A stretch of 64,000 nt of DNA from Symsagittifera roscoffensis. Its lineage: Eukaryota; Xenacoelomorpha; Acoela; Convolutidae. Position numbers and translations under genes: made by a program. A model generated the notes under the pieces. The model made no database searches. It was not told the origin of the DNA and saw nothing but the letters and a program-made list of their open reading frames with translations. The stretch lies in assembly GCF_963678635.1 (NCBI RefSeq), contig NW_026971179.1, positions 1 through 64,000 on the forward strand, given 5' to 3'. Shown in pieces: positions 8,001 to 33,044 of the stretch (position 1 is its first letter; each line of letters begins with the position of its first letter).

Positions 8001-10840
8001 AACTCTTCTTTCCCTACATAGATTTGTCCAATTAGGTCTTCGTCGCATGTTATCATCGTCTTGGTATAGATGTTGATTCCATCTATATTTAGCATGACCT
8101 CGTGTGGACCATAAGCTTCAGTGTACCTATTATCAACACGTACCGATTTGCTGCCCCCTCTCGTGAGTAGTGCCCTGAGCGCTCTAGAAGTCGTTTGTGG
8201 ACTTATTCCACTCAAGTAGTCTGCATACACGTCAATGTGCATTATCGTCTGGTCACTCGGCTCGCTCAAGTTTCTGGTTACCTCGTGTCCGCCCACTGTG
8301 ATTATCGACATTATTCTTGCTCCGATTTTCGATATTCCAAAAGGTTTACCTGTCACCATTTTCACGGTGTTACAATTCCCGGTCTTCATTGAGCCCGTTC
8401 TAGCCTCTGGTATTGAGTTCGATCCGGTTAATGCTCCGCTAAAATTCTGTCTTTCGATCTCCAACTTTAGTCGTTGCTCTATTTCTTTCGCAGCCAGATC
8501 TTGTTTCACTTTGGCAATTGCTTCCGTCGCCGCTTTCTCATAATTTATCTCTAGAGAGCTTCCGGCCGCGGACTCTAACGCACCGCTAACATGTGTCACA
8601 GCTTTCACTGTCTTCGTCGGCAATTCGGTGTTTGGTGCCCCCAAGTTCCTAGATTCAAACTCGTTTTGCCTGTTCCGCTGATTCTGCACCGCCGCTAATG
8701 CCAACTTATGTTTGGGGTGATTCTGGTCCTTGACCGCTTCCCAGAACAAGGGACAATCCATTCTGAAGTGCCCCTCCTGGTTACAGAAGAAGCATCTGGC
8801 GCCTATCTTGATGATTAAGCCATTATAGTACTCGTGTTCCTCCATCTGGCTCATATCCTCTTCATCCGGTGCATAACCTAGGCTCTTCATGCCTTGTTTG
8901 TACGTTGTGCAGTCAGCCACATGATGATCCGCTGACCCGCAGTTCGCGCATGATCTGCGCTTGTCCATATCATCTCTAGGTTTGTACCATGATGACCTCT
9001 GGGGTTGGCTTCCCCCTTGCGTGTTCCTGTTTTCGGAATATGAGTACTTCTTAGGTTTCATCAGCATGTATTCTCTTGATTTCTGTCTCATTTCTTCTGG
9101 GGTGGGTGCGCTGTCCTTCGACAATGTGTAGTATGTTGCTAACATTGTCCTTAAGTCATCACTTTTCACCCCATCGATGAACTTCGAGGCAATGCTAAAG
9201 TTCCGTCTATTTGTCGACTCCTCTGGGTCACTCCTCCTTCTCAAGCTCTCGAGGTCATCTAGGAACCGATCTATTGACTCGTCGTCCCTCTGCCTTCTCT
9301 TTTCAAATCGCATCATCGCTTGGTGACCCTTCATGCCTGACCCGAACCGATTCAGCAATATCTCGAAGATCTTGTCCGCGGTGTCGCGTTCTTCCTCCTT
9401 CTTTGCGACCACGCATTTTAATGCCGTTCCTTCCAAGTTGCTCAGTATGGCTGTACATGCTTGTCTTTCGTCACTCAAGTTATCTTGTTCTAGATGTAAT
9501 CTCATCACTTCCACCCAAGTGTCAATGCATCCATCGGAGTCGTCCTTGAATTCTTTTGGCTTCTTGAATGTCTTTCTTGATTTTCCCTCTCTCCTGTCGC
9601 TCGAGTCAGTGTTCCTCGTGGCGAAGGCCTCTAGAGTCCTGTTCATCATCTCCCAAGTGCTGGCCCATGTCATAGCATCCGGTCCTGTGTTGCTGTTAGC
9701 TGTTGAATCTCCCGGAGCAGTCGTTGTATTCGACGTTCCATTCTTCATTATTGTTTTCGCAGCTGTTGGTGTTATGCTTATCGCATCCCTGGTTAAGGGC
9801 AACGGTGTCGATTGTCGTTTGTTCCTTTGTGGTTCTGCAAAGTCAACTCTGGTGCCTTGCGTACGATCCGCTGCCGGTCTTTCTTGTGGAGTAGAACCTC
9901 TCAAGATTGCATCCAACTTTGCCTGTATTTCACACGAACTCTCGGCTTGACTCCTGCTCATTGTGTCCATTCTCCTTTCCAGGCTCCCTAATTGGCTGTT
10001 GACATCATCATATCGGTTCTTCAACTGTTGCATGTCTGTTTTGATGTTCTTTTCTCGTTCTTCATTGGTGGCTTCTACCTTATCTGACATTTCCTTGAGT
10101 CTCTCATCTGTTGCCTTAGCTAGGTTAAAATAACTGTCTAGATACTCGTGCTTGTTGTATTTTATCTCCTTTTTTATCACCTCTCTGTCTTCTTCACTGT
10201 GCTTAAGTCTTTTGTCAATCTGATTTAATTTCGCCAACAAGTCACCCAGCTCAATGGTAGTCTCTTCATGGTCAGCTGTCGGTCTCTCTTCGGCCGTAGC
10301 CTCTGCTTTAGCTTGTTCCTCTCTTGGATTGGCTTCTGAGGTCTTCGTGCTCACTGTCCCAAACGTTCGTGCTCTTTCTGCTTTTGGTTCTTCAGTCACG
10401 TTTTCTTTTGTTTTTATTCCGAACATTATTCCCAATTTTTCCGTAAAAGATGTCCTCTTTACTTGAGAGTCTTCTTTCACCGTTTCTTCGGTGTTGCCTA
10501 TTGCATCTTCCGCGTCATCTATCGGTGAGAACTCTATGGGTTTCTGGTTCGGTTCCTCTGCATTGGGCATTGGAGTTGACTCTGTCGCCATCTTCCTTGT
10601 TTCATCCACACTTTGATCGGGTGTCTCTAGATCAATCTCGATGGTGGGTTCTACTCGCTCCCCTTCCGTGCCCTCTTTCGCCCTGTTCTCCGCTGTACTC
10701 CTTGTGCTGACCATGTTAACTGAAAAGTTCGTCTTCGTTATCTTTGGGCCCGTTGATGTCGTTCCGCGCAGCGATGAATTATATTTCGTGTTTGATCCAC
10801 TTGACCTTTTTTCGAGCACCGGTACCCTACTCCGCCTCAT
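2033..10840 (-). CDS. Ty3/gypsy-class Gag-Pol polyprotein, 2,935 aa, with macro-domain-like C-terminus
   Basis: One uninterrupted frame encodes all the proteins needed for reverse transcription and integration. In order: charged N-terminus with coiled coil (about 195-310); capsid-like region (about 385-600); two CX2CX4HX4C zinc knuckles (C631-C644 and C683-C696); aspartic protease with D990-T-G-A; RT with YVDD at 1476-1479; RNase H with acidic residues D1626, E1671, D1696 and D1739; an unusually long acidic linker (about 1750-2150); integrase with HHCC finger (H2166, H2171, C2201, C2204), catalytic D2232, D2291, E2327 (35-residue D-E spacing) and a GPF module near 2468. About 440 more residues follow; 2785-2935 resembles a TARG1/OARD1-type macro domain. 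There is no gag/pol frameshift. Typical Ty3 gag-pol products are about 1,200-1,800 residues, so this is exceptionally long. The intact frame suggests recent activity. Confidence 0.95.
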   Translation of the reverse strand: MRRSRVPVLEKRSSGSNTKYNSSLRGTTSTGPKITKTNFSVNMVSTRSTAENRAKEGTEGERVEPTIEIDLETPDQSVDETRKMATESTPMPNAEEPNQKPIEFSPIDDAEDAIGNTEETVKEDSQVKRTSFTEKLGIMFGIKTKENVTEEPKAERARTFGTVSTKTSEANPREEQAKAEATAEERPTADHEETTIELGDLLAKLNQIDKRLKHSEEDREVIKKEIKYNKHEYLDSYFNLAKATDERLKEMSDKVEATNEEREKNIKTDMQQLKNRYDDVNSQLGSLERRMDTMSRSQAESSCEIQAKLDAILRGSTPQERPAADRTQGTRVDFAEPQRNKRQSTPLPLTRDAISITPTAAKTIMKNGTSNTTTAPGDSTANSNTGPDAMTWASTWEMMNRTLEAFATRNTDSSDRREGKSRKTFKKPKEFKDDSDGCIDTWVEVMRLHLEQDNLSDERQACTAILSNLEGTALKCVVAKKEEERDTADKIFEILLNRFGSGMKGHQAMMRFEKRRQRDDESIDRFLDDLESLRRRSDPEESTNRRNFSIASKFIDGVKSDDLRTMLATYYTLSKDSAPTPEEMRQKSREYMLMKPKKYSYSENRNTQGGSQPQRSSWYKPRDDMDKRRSCANCGSADHHVADCTTYKQGMKSLGYAPDEEDMSQMEEHEYYNGLIIKIGARCFFCNQEGHFRMDCPLFWEAVKDQNHPKHKLALAAVQNQRNRQNEFESRNLGAPNTELPTKTVKAVTHVSGALESAAGSSLEINYEKAATEAIAKVKQDLAAKEIEQRLKLEIERQNFSGALTGSNSIPEARTGSMKTGNCNTVKMVTGKPFGISKIGARIMSIITVGGHEVTRNLSEPSDQTIMHIDVYADYLSGISPQTTSRALRALLTRGGSKSVRVDNRYTEAYGPHEVMLNIDGINIYTKTMITCDEDLIGQIYVGKEELKVRSIGHCAMLEEDAMHIGTEADVTGHVLDINGKKTQLRGLLDTGAVLSVIPIETWEKMGFDKGDLIDSRIRLSAANKGALRVLGRTPIIALNLGERNLWMSFIVVENLDESDQFILGRDFIRNFDVTIDLNNAMFRIRNPDRRYAIKPVNLIMANENKAPVFLSRRVRLKANEAAIVSLRMKNYNDLSDNKQVCIVPNPNSQSAAVLGRSFSITKSGLCVSVLLNTLDIPITIQRGRKLGYALPVKTRYETIENSKQNEVVDCPNHRDKICILRRLQRIKDSSSLIKSLKSETDDGLSSCSNFPERPTLDEMQTDKPVLPEIEHLRGKLKDEQLEAIKDVLERNEEVFSRHKADIGCCNFVEHEIELEENAVPHREGARRMTPHKSDACRKEIETLLEYDMIEPSKSPWACGVVMAKKKGDQLRFCCDFRYLNSVTVKDAYPIPRIDESLSKLGDAKFFTTLDLGSAFWQVPLRKQDRDKTGFACELGLFQWKRMPFGLCNATATFQRLMAHALIGVTKKYGNLVMCYVDDVVIATPTLEDHIERLDEVFACMKRSGLKCKPSKCEILKDSIKYLGRMVDKHGIRPDPDAVEAVLTWKSPKTEHQLMSFLGFANYYREFIKGYADKVYPMQQLMRHKGKKFTWNNAAEESFQRIKKELCEAPVLGMPTEKGMYVLDTDASVVAISGILHQEQEWNGKTVLRPIAYGSKVLSDTEMKYGAPKAEMFAVVTFVEKYRAYLGSEPFKLRVDNRALSWLKTYSMDQSYIGRWIVRLDGYNMIIEHRTRDKHQNADSLSKKTEFYERQEQREADRPEIKDGFSFMDKETYDSLPLTRWLDKSGKPIEDHPELPKEPLEKTILKRSRGIPVGIMLKSKIVRETLKAKGYDLIQVEEGTVRIDEDLMRLLEKLSDDKPVIQGKGQEAPELTILRREETVNNTDVSKGSITDSKEVVRSLVEKIPDKILEQTKVRDNKVTFREEVEHLGLDQESGEWSRFMEEDETGEGKLSGEREEWDEDSDESSEDQDSLCMILAEEKIRQHDRELQTDPSSGTYNLEIQEVRGGEELEKIAVSRKPLRELSCNSNVRTNLVPEDDMKIVKRMICVKLSDDIHNPGEMNGQIMALKEHVKARYRLSDLIRAQRNDKMTSNLSKWIHSGVKEKGELEEDSYKILSQFYKEKRDLLYHTAEGVVACKRRDEEKILHKHNLIILPQLYQTEVLFRSHDQMGHQGIDKVQQRILHRFDWPGMRKACERWVNACLACLQVKDPRKMKFPLKSVESSEFNEVVQIDHQKICMTESGYNQILVIIDHFTKLAEAVPCQTASAEETCDHLITHWISRYGCPMTFQSDNGKAFVGDLTKELMKRSHIAQAHSTTYHPQTNGLVERQNRTLVNMLRVYCSRYMTDWDKYLPQVVGAYNSTQHSTTGISPFMMLTGRERAMPITFFYPEYEGKRTSPQAYVKEAIKRQQELNELCRRNTAQAQMRQRKKYDEKILRAKPYEVGQYVWVFQNVIPPKGTKKLLKKWRGPFMITEVHQQGRFYRLSTGRAAHYENLKPHVPSPEDWCLPKDMEGLEYLVVEPACEVNEKGTREKNDGNENLSLDDNEKIEVESDAGSFVEEDWNDPEQNEVPKWMEPDRPTPPETRTGNRKRTGMRYNRYGDDFLIDKIQPDKLGDELLSAGELEAGEEWQVIDDGGHYPQDDYSTPELETDLEQSEIERRENTNLRILEWMRDVKDESREGQSIQQIDVSAANYMKTEDPLFGWTATDRPLDIPKDNSDPTTSTGTSINIFVRGVGVGLTHTENLMIKKLKEVRETSGLELEEEEPEPTIGRNFKTKFEIPNEYSENIMITDSDFILSNRTSAICITADMSFKSRLEADFKREYQNVEFLFRQRPGLGGMAALPPSVAQVPGKYLCFLVTRVNDRNTIDPEHVILALTRLRDFMIERGIVEVSMPVYDPNRGKLSSRELYAILHVVFAETEIMVHLHKKYYLSIA

Positions 10841-11120
10841 TATTTCTATTTACAACTGCTTCTATTTACAATTTTATTATATACACGATTCTATTCTAAG
10901 GGTAAAAAAAATATTTTTTTGTGGTAACAAATTCTGTACAACGTGTTAAAAACCTTATCCAATTCTCTTTCTAAAACCTCCGAAAAATTTTCCTTAATTT
11001 GGTCTTAACCCTACCTATTTCGATTTGTCTTATTCTGTCTTAAAACGCACTTGTTGTAATTTGACTTCAATTTCTATACCGTCCCAAGACTATTCGTCAC
11101 TATCACAGTACTCTCCGTTA

Positions 11121-11876
11121 GTGTCCTAAGACCCTTGTACCAAGACCACTGTTCCAAGACTACTGTCCCAAGACTAGTGTCCCAAGACTACTGTCCCAAG
11201 ACCAGTGTCCCAAGGCTAGTGTCCCAAGACTACTGTCCCAAGGCCAGTGTCCCAAGGCTAGTGTCCCAAGACTACTGTCCCAAGGGTAGTGTCCCAAGAC
11301 CAGTGTCCCAAGACTACTGTCCCAAGACTAGTGTCCCAAGGCTAGTGTCCCAAGACTACTGTCCCAAGACTAGTGTCCCAAGGGTAGTGTCCCAAGACCA
11401 GTGTCCCAAGGCTGGTGTCCCAAGACTAGTGTCCCAAGACTAGTGTCCCAAGGGTAGTGTCCCAAGACCAGTGTCCCAAGGCTGGTGTCCCAAGACTAGT
11501 GTCCCAAGACTAGTGTCCCAAGACCACTGTCCCAAGACTGTCCCAAGACCACTGTCCCAAGACCCTGTCCCAAGACCACTGTCCCAAGACCCCTGTCCCA
11601 AGACCCTGTCCCAAGACCACTGTCCCAAGACCCTGTCCCAAGACCCTGTCCCAAGACCCTGTCCCAAGACCACTGTCCCAAGACCACTGTCCCAAGACCC
11701 TGTCCCAAGACCACTGTCCCAAGACCCTGTCCCAAGACCCTGTCCCAAGACCACTGTCCCAAGACCACTGTCCCAAGACCCTGTCCCAAGACCACTGTCC
11801 CAAGACCCTGTCCCAAGACCACTGTCCCAAGACCCTGTCCCAAGACCACTATCCCAAGACTGCTCTGTCCCAAGAC
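11121..11876. repeat. 13-15-bp minisatellite with TGTCCCAAGAC core
   Basis: About 50 or more tandem copies of a short unit built on TGTCCCAAGAC fill about 0.75 kb. The left half has mostly 14-bp units ending in TAGTG or TACTG. From about 11,520 the units change to an alternation of 13- and 14-bp forms ending in CC or CCAC. Open frames on both strands here are translations of the repeat and not genes. The array starts about 280 bp upstream of the Gag ATG, so in the element's RNA it would give repeated GUCUUGGGACA. Confidence 0.95.
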
Positions 11877-12720
11877 TTCTTCGGTCTTGTCCCAATACTC
11901 GTCACGGAGTGTCTTCCTCGTTGTAGGGTCTTCTTGAACCACCGTACCTTGTACCACCACTCAAGCTCTAGTAAAATTTTCCCAAAAACCCTCTCTTAAA
12001 AGCCAAATGCTGACCCCCCTCTTCTTTTTGGTTGTTTCTATTTCAATGTAGGTGCGCAGGTATCTTGTGATCACCTGTTCGTATAAAACCAAACACAAAT
12101 CCTCAATAAAATGCAACAAAAATTTTAAGTAAGAAAAATAATAAAAACAGAAAAATGAGCCCACCTAAAATTTAAAGGTGACCAATGTCTACCTTTCGTC
12201 TAAAAAAAATGTCTGGTACCTAATTGCCACGCGTTTTCCTCCCCCCACTAGTGATCTTATGGGGTATCACAAAAGCTGTCTATATCCGGTCCCCCCTACC
12301 AAACCAACCAGCGTACCAGCCTTAACCCGAGTTGGATTTTGGATCTCCACCTAATATTACCAACGCGTGTTAATTTCTAATGTAACTAAGTCAACGATGT
12401 CGACTAATTAGTTACTCTAATTTCCCCCTTTTTGCAATTTACAACCGCCAACCTCTAGCCTAACCAGTCCCCCTTCTAACCTCCCCCCTTTCTAGCCCCC
12501 CTTCTTAAGCCTAAAAATTACTTTAAGCGCCGGGTGCTAAACCTCTCAAGAGAAAACCGTAGACCTGTTTCCAGGCCTGCTCAAGTAAAAACGTTCCTCA
12601 AAACTGGGGGATTTCGCTTATCCAATTTTACACTTATCTCCTATAATGTAATGTGGATTCTAACGATACCCGTTCTGCCCAACTTGAGAACTCGAGAATT
12701 GCCAAATCCTTCTTGGCTGC

Positions 12721-12912
12721 TTTCCCACTCGACTGGTCACCTGTTCCAGTCCAGTCTCCTATTGGTTCAGCCAAGTGTCCCTGAACCACTTTCCCACTCG
12801 GCTGGTCACCTCTTCCAGTCAAGTCTCCTATTGGTTCAGCTCAAGTGTCCCTGAACCACTTTCCCACTCGGCTGGTCACCTCTTCCAGTCAAGTCTCCTA
12901 TTGGTCCAGCTA
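12721..12912. repeat. 70-bp tandem repeat, about 2.8 units
   Basis: Units begin at 12,721, 12,790 and 12,860, each starting TTTCCCACTCG and containing a conserved CTCCTATTGGT. Units two and three are almost identical and unit one is slightly diverged. It lies in the leader of the retroelement. Confidence 0.9.
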
Positions 12913-13420
12913 AGTTCCAAGCTATCTGAAAACCCTTGACAACGCCCCACTTCGGGCACTTTATTCAGTTTACTGGTTTAAATTGCTAGGTTGATCGAAA
13001 CGATCGAACTTGTAAAACAGTATGGGTATACTATTTAATTAATATAAAGGTTTGATCCAACTAATCTGGTGTCAAAGTCACTGTCTTTTTTCGTTTTATG
13101 GTTTTTGTTCCTTTTTCTATTCTTTTTTGGTTTTTGTTTTGCTTTTTGTCTTTTTGCTCGTGTTTTTGTCCCCCTAGTTGCCCCCCTTTACTCGGTTAGC
13201 TAAGCCTCGTTCGGAGAGCGTACCAGGAAATTTTCTCGAGTTTTCTTAAAAAGCTATCACGGTACAACCGGAAGGTTTGCACGTTCCTGTCGAACCGTAC
13301 CGCCGGTACTCTAGAATGGGCATTCAGCCCGAAGCTGTCTCAAGTGGGTTCGACTCCGTAGTCTTGATGTCGTAAACACCCAGGAGCGCCATAAAAACAC
13401 TATGTAACATTCGTCTACTG

Positions 13421-14316
13421 CAGTCACACATGAGGCTTAAGAAAAATAGGCCCTATAACCACTGGCTCAAGGGTCAGGGACACTATCTCTTGTGTTTTTC
13501 TACCTCAAGAACGGTCGGAGCCAGTTCGGTTCGCTTGTGACATGAGACTACGACCCGTTACAGCTTAAAGGCTACTACTAAAATATCCCCCCACTCTAGA
13601 ATTAGAAACGTCCCCATACTTAGGTCTCTAGATACCCAAAATACATGAACGCCGTTAAAAACCGGGTTGGAACAATCCGTTAAGTTACTTTTTATTAGAC
13701 AGTGGAACTTTGATCCATTTCAGATGGATCAACCTAAAACTCGCCTTACCTCAACATAACAATTATAAAACACACTCTAGAATTTAAATTAAGTACTCAC
13801 ATTGTAGCACGCTCAAGAACCAGGAAGTAAATAAGTCGGTAAACAACTCAAGAATTAATAAAGTAACTAATATGAGTTTAATGTTAGTCAGTTTCAACAA
13901 CAAGAACAAGTTTTTACTCTAGACTGCAAGTTCTCGTGAACCATTGGGACACTCTAGCTGTCCACCTTTCCACCGAAGGTTCACTCTGGTCCAGTCAAGA
14001 ATAGTATTCCAATCGTAATAATCCAACTCGAGGGAATGCTCTCGTCTCTGTCACAGATGGGACAGCTCTACTCTCGATTATTATAGTGATGGAAATTGCG
14101 AATAGCAATTTCCTACTGTTTTTTCTTGCGACTTTCCCGCGTGTGTGTCTTAATCGTTCTGAAATTGTTCTGAAATTGTTCTGATTTTCAGTTATCGCGA
14201 GAAAATCGTGCATGACATGTTCCATTCGAAATTTTGAAAAATTAAATTTCACTCCAAAATCAAGTGTTTTCTGCTCTTCTCAAGGTCAAACTTCCAAATA
14301 TGACCGACTGGCACAC
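13421..14316 (-). repeat. LTR-like direct repeat, copy A
   Basis: This 896-bp block matches copy B (14,426-15,313) over its whole length with small indels and substitutions. In the element's orientation it reads TGTGCCAGTCGG... to ...GTGACTGCA, so with two flanking bases it has the TG...CA ends of an LTR. It lies upstream of gag on the correct side for a 5' LTR. The partner 3' LTR would be beyond the left window edge, so LTR identity is inferred. Copy A is flanked by a perfect 59-bp inverted repeat (13,408-13,466 against 14,317-14,376). Confidence 0.6.
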
Positions 14317-14425
14317 CAGTGGTTATAGGGCCTATTTTTCTTAAGCCTCATGTGTGACTGCAGTAGACGAATGTCTACTGCAGTCACACTAAAATATCCC
14401 CCCACACATGAGGCTCAAGATGAGG
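14317..14425. other. Scrambled junction between the two LTR-like copies
   Basis: The 109 bp between copies A and B begin with an exact reverse complement of 13,408-13,466. Short pieces of the repeat interior follow in the wrong order (TAAAATATCCCCCCAC, then ACATGAGGCTCAAG). This looks like template switching or a rearrangement rather than a target-site junction. Confidence 0.7.
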
Positions 14426-15313
14426 CAGTCACACATGAGGCTTAAGAAAAATAGGCCCTATAACCATTGGCTCAAGAGTCAGGGACACTATCTCTTGTGT
14501 TTTTGTACCTCAAATCAGTCGGAGCCAATTCGGTTCGCTTGTGACATGAGACTACGACCCGTTACAGCTTAAAGGCTACTACTAAAATATCCCCCCACTC
14601 TAGAATTAATAACGTCCCCATACTCAGGTCTCTAGATACCCAAAATACATGAACGCCGTTAAAAACCGGGTTGGAACAATCCGTTAAGTTACTTTTTATT
14701 AGACAGTGGAACTTTGATCCATTTCAGATGGATCAACCTAAAACTCGCCTTACCTCAACATAACAATTATAAAACACACTCTAGGAATTTAAATTAGTAC
14801 TCACATTGTAGCACGCTCAAGAACCAGGAAATAAATAAGTCGGTAAGAAACTCAAGAATCAATAAAGTAACTAAAATGAGTTTAATGTTAGTCAGTTTCA
14901 ATAACAAGAACAAGTTTTTTACTCTAGACTGTGAGTTCTCGTGAACCATTGGGACACTCTAGCTGTCCACCTTTCCTCCGAAGGTTCACTCTGGTCCAGT
15001 TAATATTAGTACTCCAGTCACAACAATCCAGTTCGTGGGAATGCGCTCGTCTCTGTTTCAGATGGGACAGCTCTACTCTCGATTATTATTGCTACTGAAA
15101 TTGCGAATAGCAATTTCCCACTGATTTTTCTAGCAACTTTCCCGCGATTGTCACTCGATCGTTCTGACTTCTCTTTTCTGATTTTCAGTTATCGCGAGAA
15201 AATCGTGCATGACAGGTTCCATTCGAAATTTTGAAAAATTAAATTTCACTCCAAAATCAAGTGTTTTTTGCTTCTCTCAAGGTCAAACTTCCGAATATGA
15301 CCGACTGGCACAC
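14426..15313 (-). repeat. LTR-like direct repeat, copy B, adjacent to the HSP60 promoter
   Basis: This is the second copy of the 0.89-kb repeat, ending in CCGACTGGCACAC at 15,313. It is the last block showing CTCAAG enrichment and so probably marks the outer 5' edge of the retroelement. The HSP60 start codon is only 256 bp away and points in the opposite direction, so LTR promoter sequences are divergent from the host gene. Confidence 0.6.
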
Positions 15314-31757
<16,444 letters not shown>

Positions 31758-32400
31758 AAGATCCAACATCCTCTACAACCCTCCGAGCTCCCTCTCCCTT
31801 TTCTCTCTCTCTCTCTTTTTCGCTCTTGACAACTGGACTGCCTCATTCTACACTTGACCTCAAATTGGATTCGCTTCAAACTGAAAACAAAACAGAAACT
31901 AAGCCAAAATGTACCTAATGTAAAACATAACATGACATCTATGAACAAGATTTTTGCGAATTGAGTTCTCCGAAAAAACAGAAAGAATGATGAACTGACT
32001 GATCTTTATGGGAAGTGAATTCCTCTTTTGTCTACGTGGTAAATGCAGTTGCATTGAATGCATACCATTATATTAAGTGCAATTGAAATGGTTGGACTCA
32101 TACGATAATACACTGGACAATATATGTGAAAGAAGTTGTAAATGGATTGATTTTCTGTATTTGGACTTTGTTATTGATAATGATGCTGAAAAAATAAAGA
32201 GAAGATATGTTTTCTCTGACAAGCATGGCTCTGCTCTCACTCAAACATACACATACTGCTGTATCATTGTCTGTTTTGTGTGCGTGAGTGTCTTCGCTTC
32301 TCTCTCTCTCTCTCTCTCAGTGAGCTACTACATGAAGATGAAATGTAATTCTACTTCTTTCTGACGTGTAGATTGAAGACGAGGAGGATAATTTATTTTT
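31758..32400 (+). other. HSP60 3' UTR region with candidate poly(A) signal
   Basis: After the TAG stop the sequence is non-coding with CT-rich tracts. An AATAAA at 32,193-32,198 is the best candidate polyadenylation signal, giving a 3' UTR of about 450 nt. No competing gene is visible before 32,800. Confidence 0.5.
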
Positions 32401-32569
32401 TCCACTTCTACTTTTCATTCTCACAAGCAAGGTGTGTGTCAGAGTATGATGTCTTTTTTTCCAATGTAATAGCCGTTTTTTGCAAAGTTCAAACGCTTAT
32501 TTTTGGGGGAAAAAGCTCAAAATTTAATCACGACTACCAGCGGATTTAGAGTTGTGGGTGGGGTCGTTG

Positions 32570-32580
32570 CCCCCCCCCCC
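32570..32580. repeat. Poly-C tract
   Basis: Eleven consecutive C residues in otherwise AT-rich intergenic DNA. Confidence 0.9.
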
Positions 32581-32807
32581 TCATGGTTTTAAATTTTTCT
32601 AAAAGAAAATACTGGAATGAGGAATTTCTGAAGGAATAGTCTAAAATATACTGATTTACAGAGGAGCTGTTTTGATTTTTTGCTCTTTGACTTGATTTCT
32701 TTTCAAGTTCATTTCAAATTCATATAGTCAAAGGAAAGAAAATTCCGCTATCCAATAAAAAATAACTGAATGAATTCTAGGTTCGAAAAAACATCCTAAT
32801 TATAAGA

Positions 32808-33023
32808 TCACCCAGCGGAATGAACCAAATTACCGAAAGATCCAGTCTCTCTTATCGACTTTGGTCTAGGCCTTGGAGCGGTTAATTTTTTCTTAACCGA
32901 AAATAATTTTAAAAAATTGCTCACATGATACAGAAGCGCCCCGTTGCCTCCAGACAGGGTGAAGGACTTCCGACATAGCTGACACTCAGCCGATTTGTCG
33001 TTGACTTTGAAATATTTCCACAC
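32808..33023 (-). pseudogene. hAT-type BED zinc-finger exon remnant
   Basis: The minus strand encodes WKYF at the start, CQLC, then SGGNGALLYH, the N-terminal pattern of BED fingers in hAT transposases and ZBED proteins. A TTTTCAG precedes it and CAT|GTGAGC follows the LLYH residues, so the conserved part looks like one exon (about 33,012-32,925). No catalytic transposase domain is nearby. It abuts the left end of the 1,083-bp tandem duplication. Confidence 0.6.
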
Positions 33024-33044
33024 GCAACTCTACATTTTCATCTG

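Larger units (their letters stand above)
10841..13418 (-). other. 5' leader of the giant Ty3-class element
   Basis: This 2.6-kb stretch lies upstream of the Gag start on the element's sense strand and has no convincing coding capacity. It contains a large minisatellite, a 70-bp tandem repeat, a pyrimidine-rich block on the plus strand around 12,468-12,508 and a T-rich block at about 13,083-13,185 (A-rich in the element's RNA). CTCAAG hexamers occur here as in the coding part, which argues that the leader belongs to the element. No primer-binding site could be assigned with confidence. Confidence 0.55.

Noticed and set aside
2133-10949. Numerous plus-strand ORFs of 60-210 codons
   Set aside because: All are antisense shadows of the gag-pol frame.
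11121-11876. CRISPR-like array
   Set aside because: Units are contiguous without unique spacers and the genome is eukaryotic.
11135-11960. ORFs of 100-154 codons on both strands
   Set aside because: They are translations of the minisatellite with repeating short peptides and are open in several frames at once.
13340-13356. tRNA gene from GGTTCGACTCC
   Set aside because: The B-box matches, but no A-box at proper distance and no cloverleaf could be formed.
13381-13396. Primer-binding site reading TGGCGCTCCTGGGTG on the minus strand
   Set aside because: It starts TGG as expected, but lies about 25 nt from the LTR-like end and I cannot match it to a tRNA 3' end.
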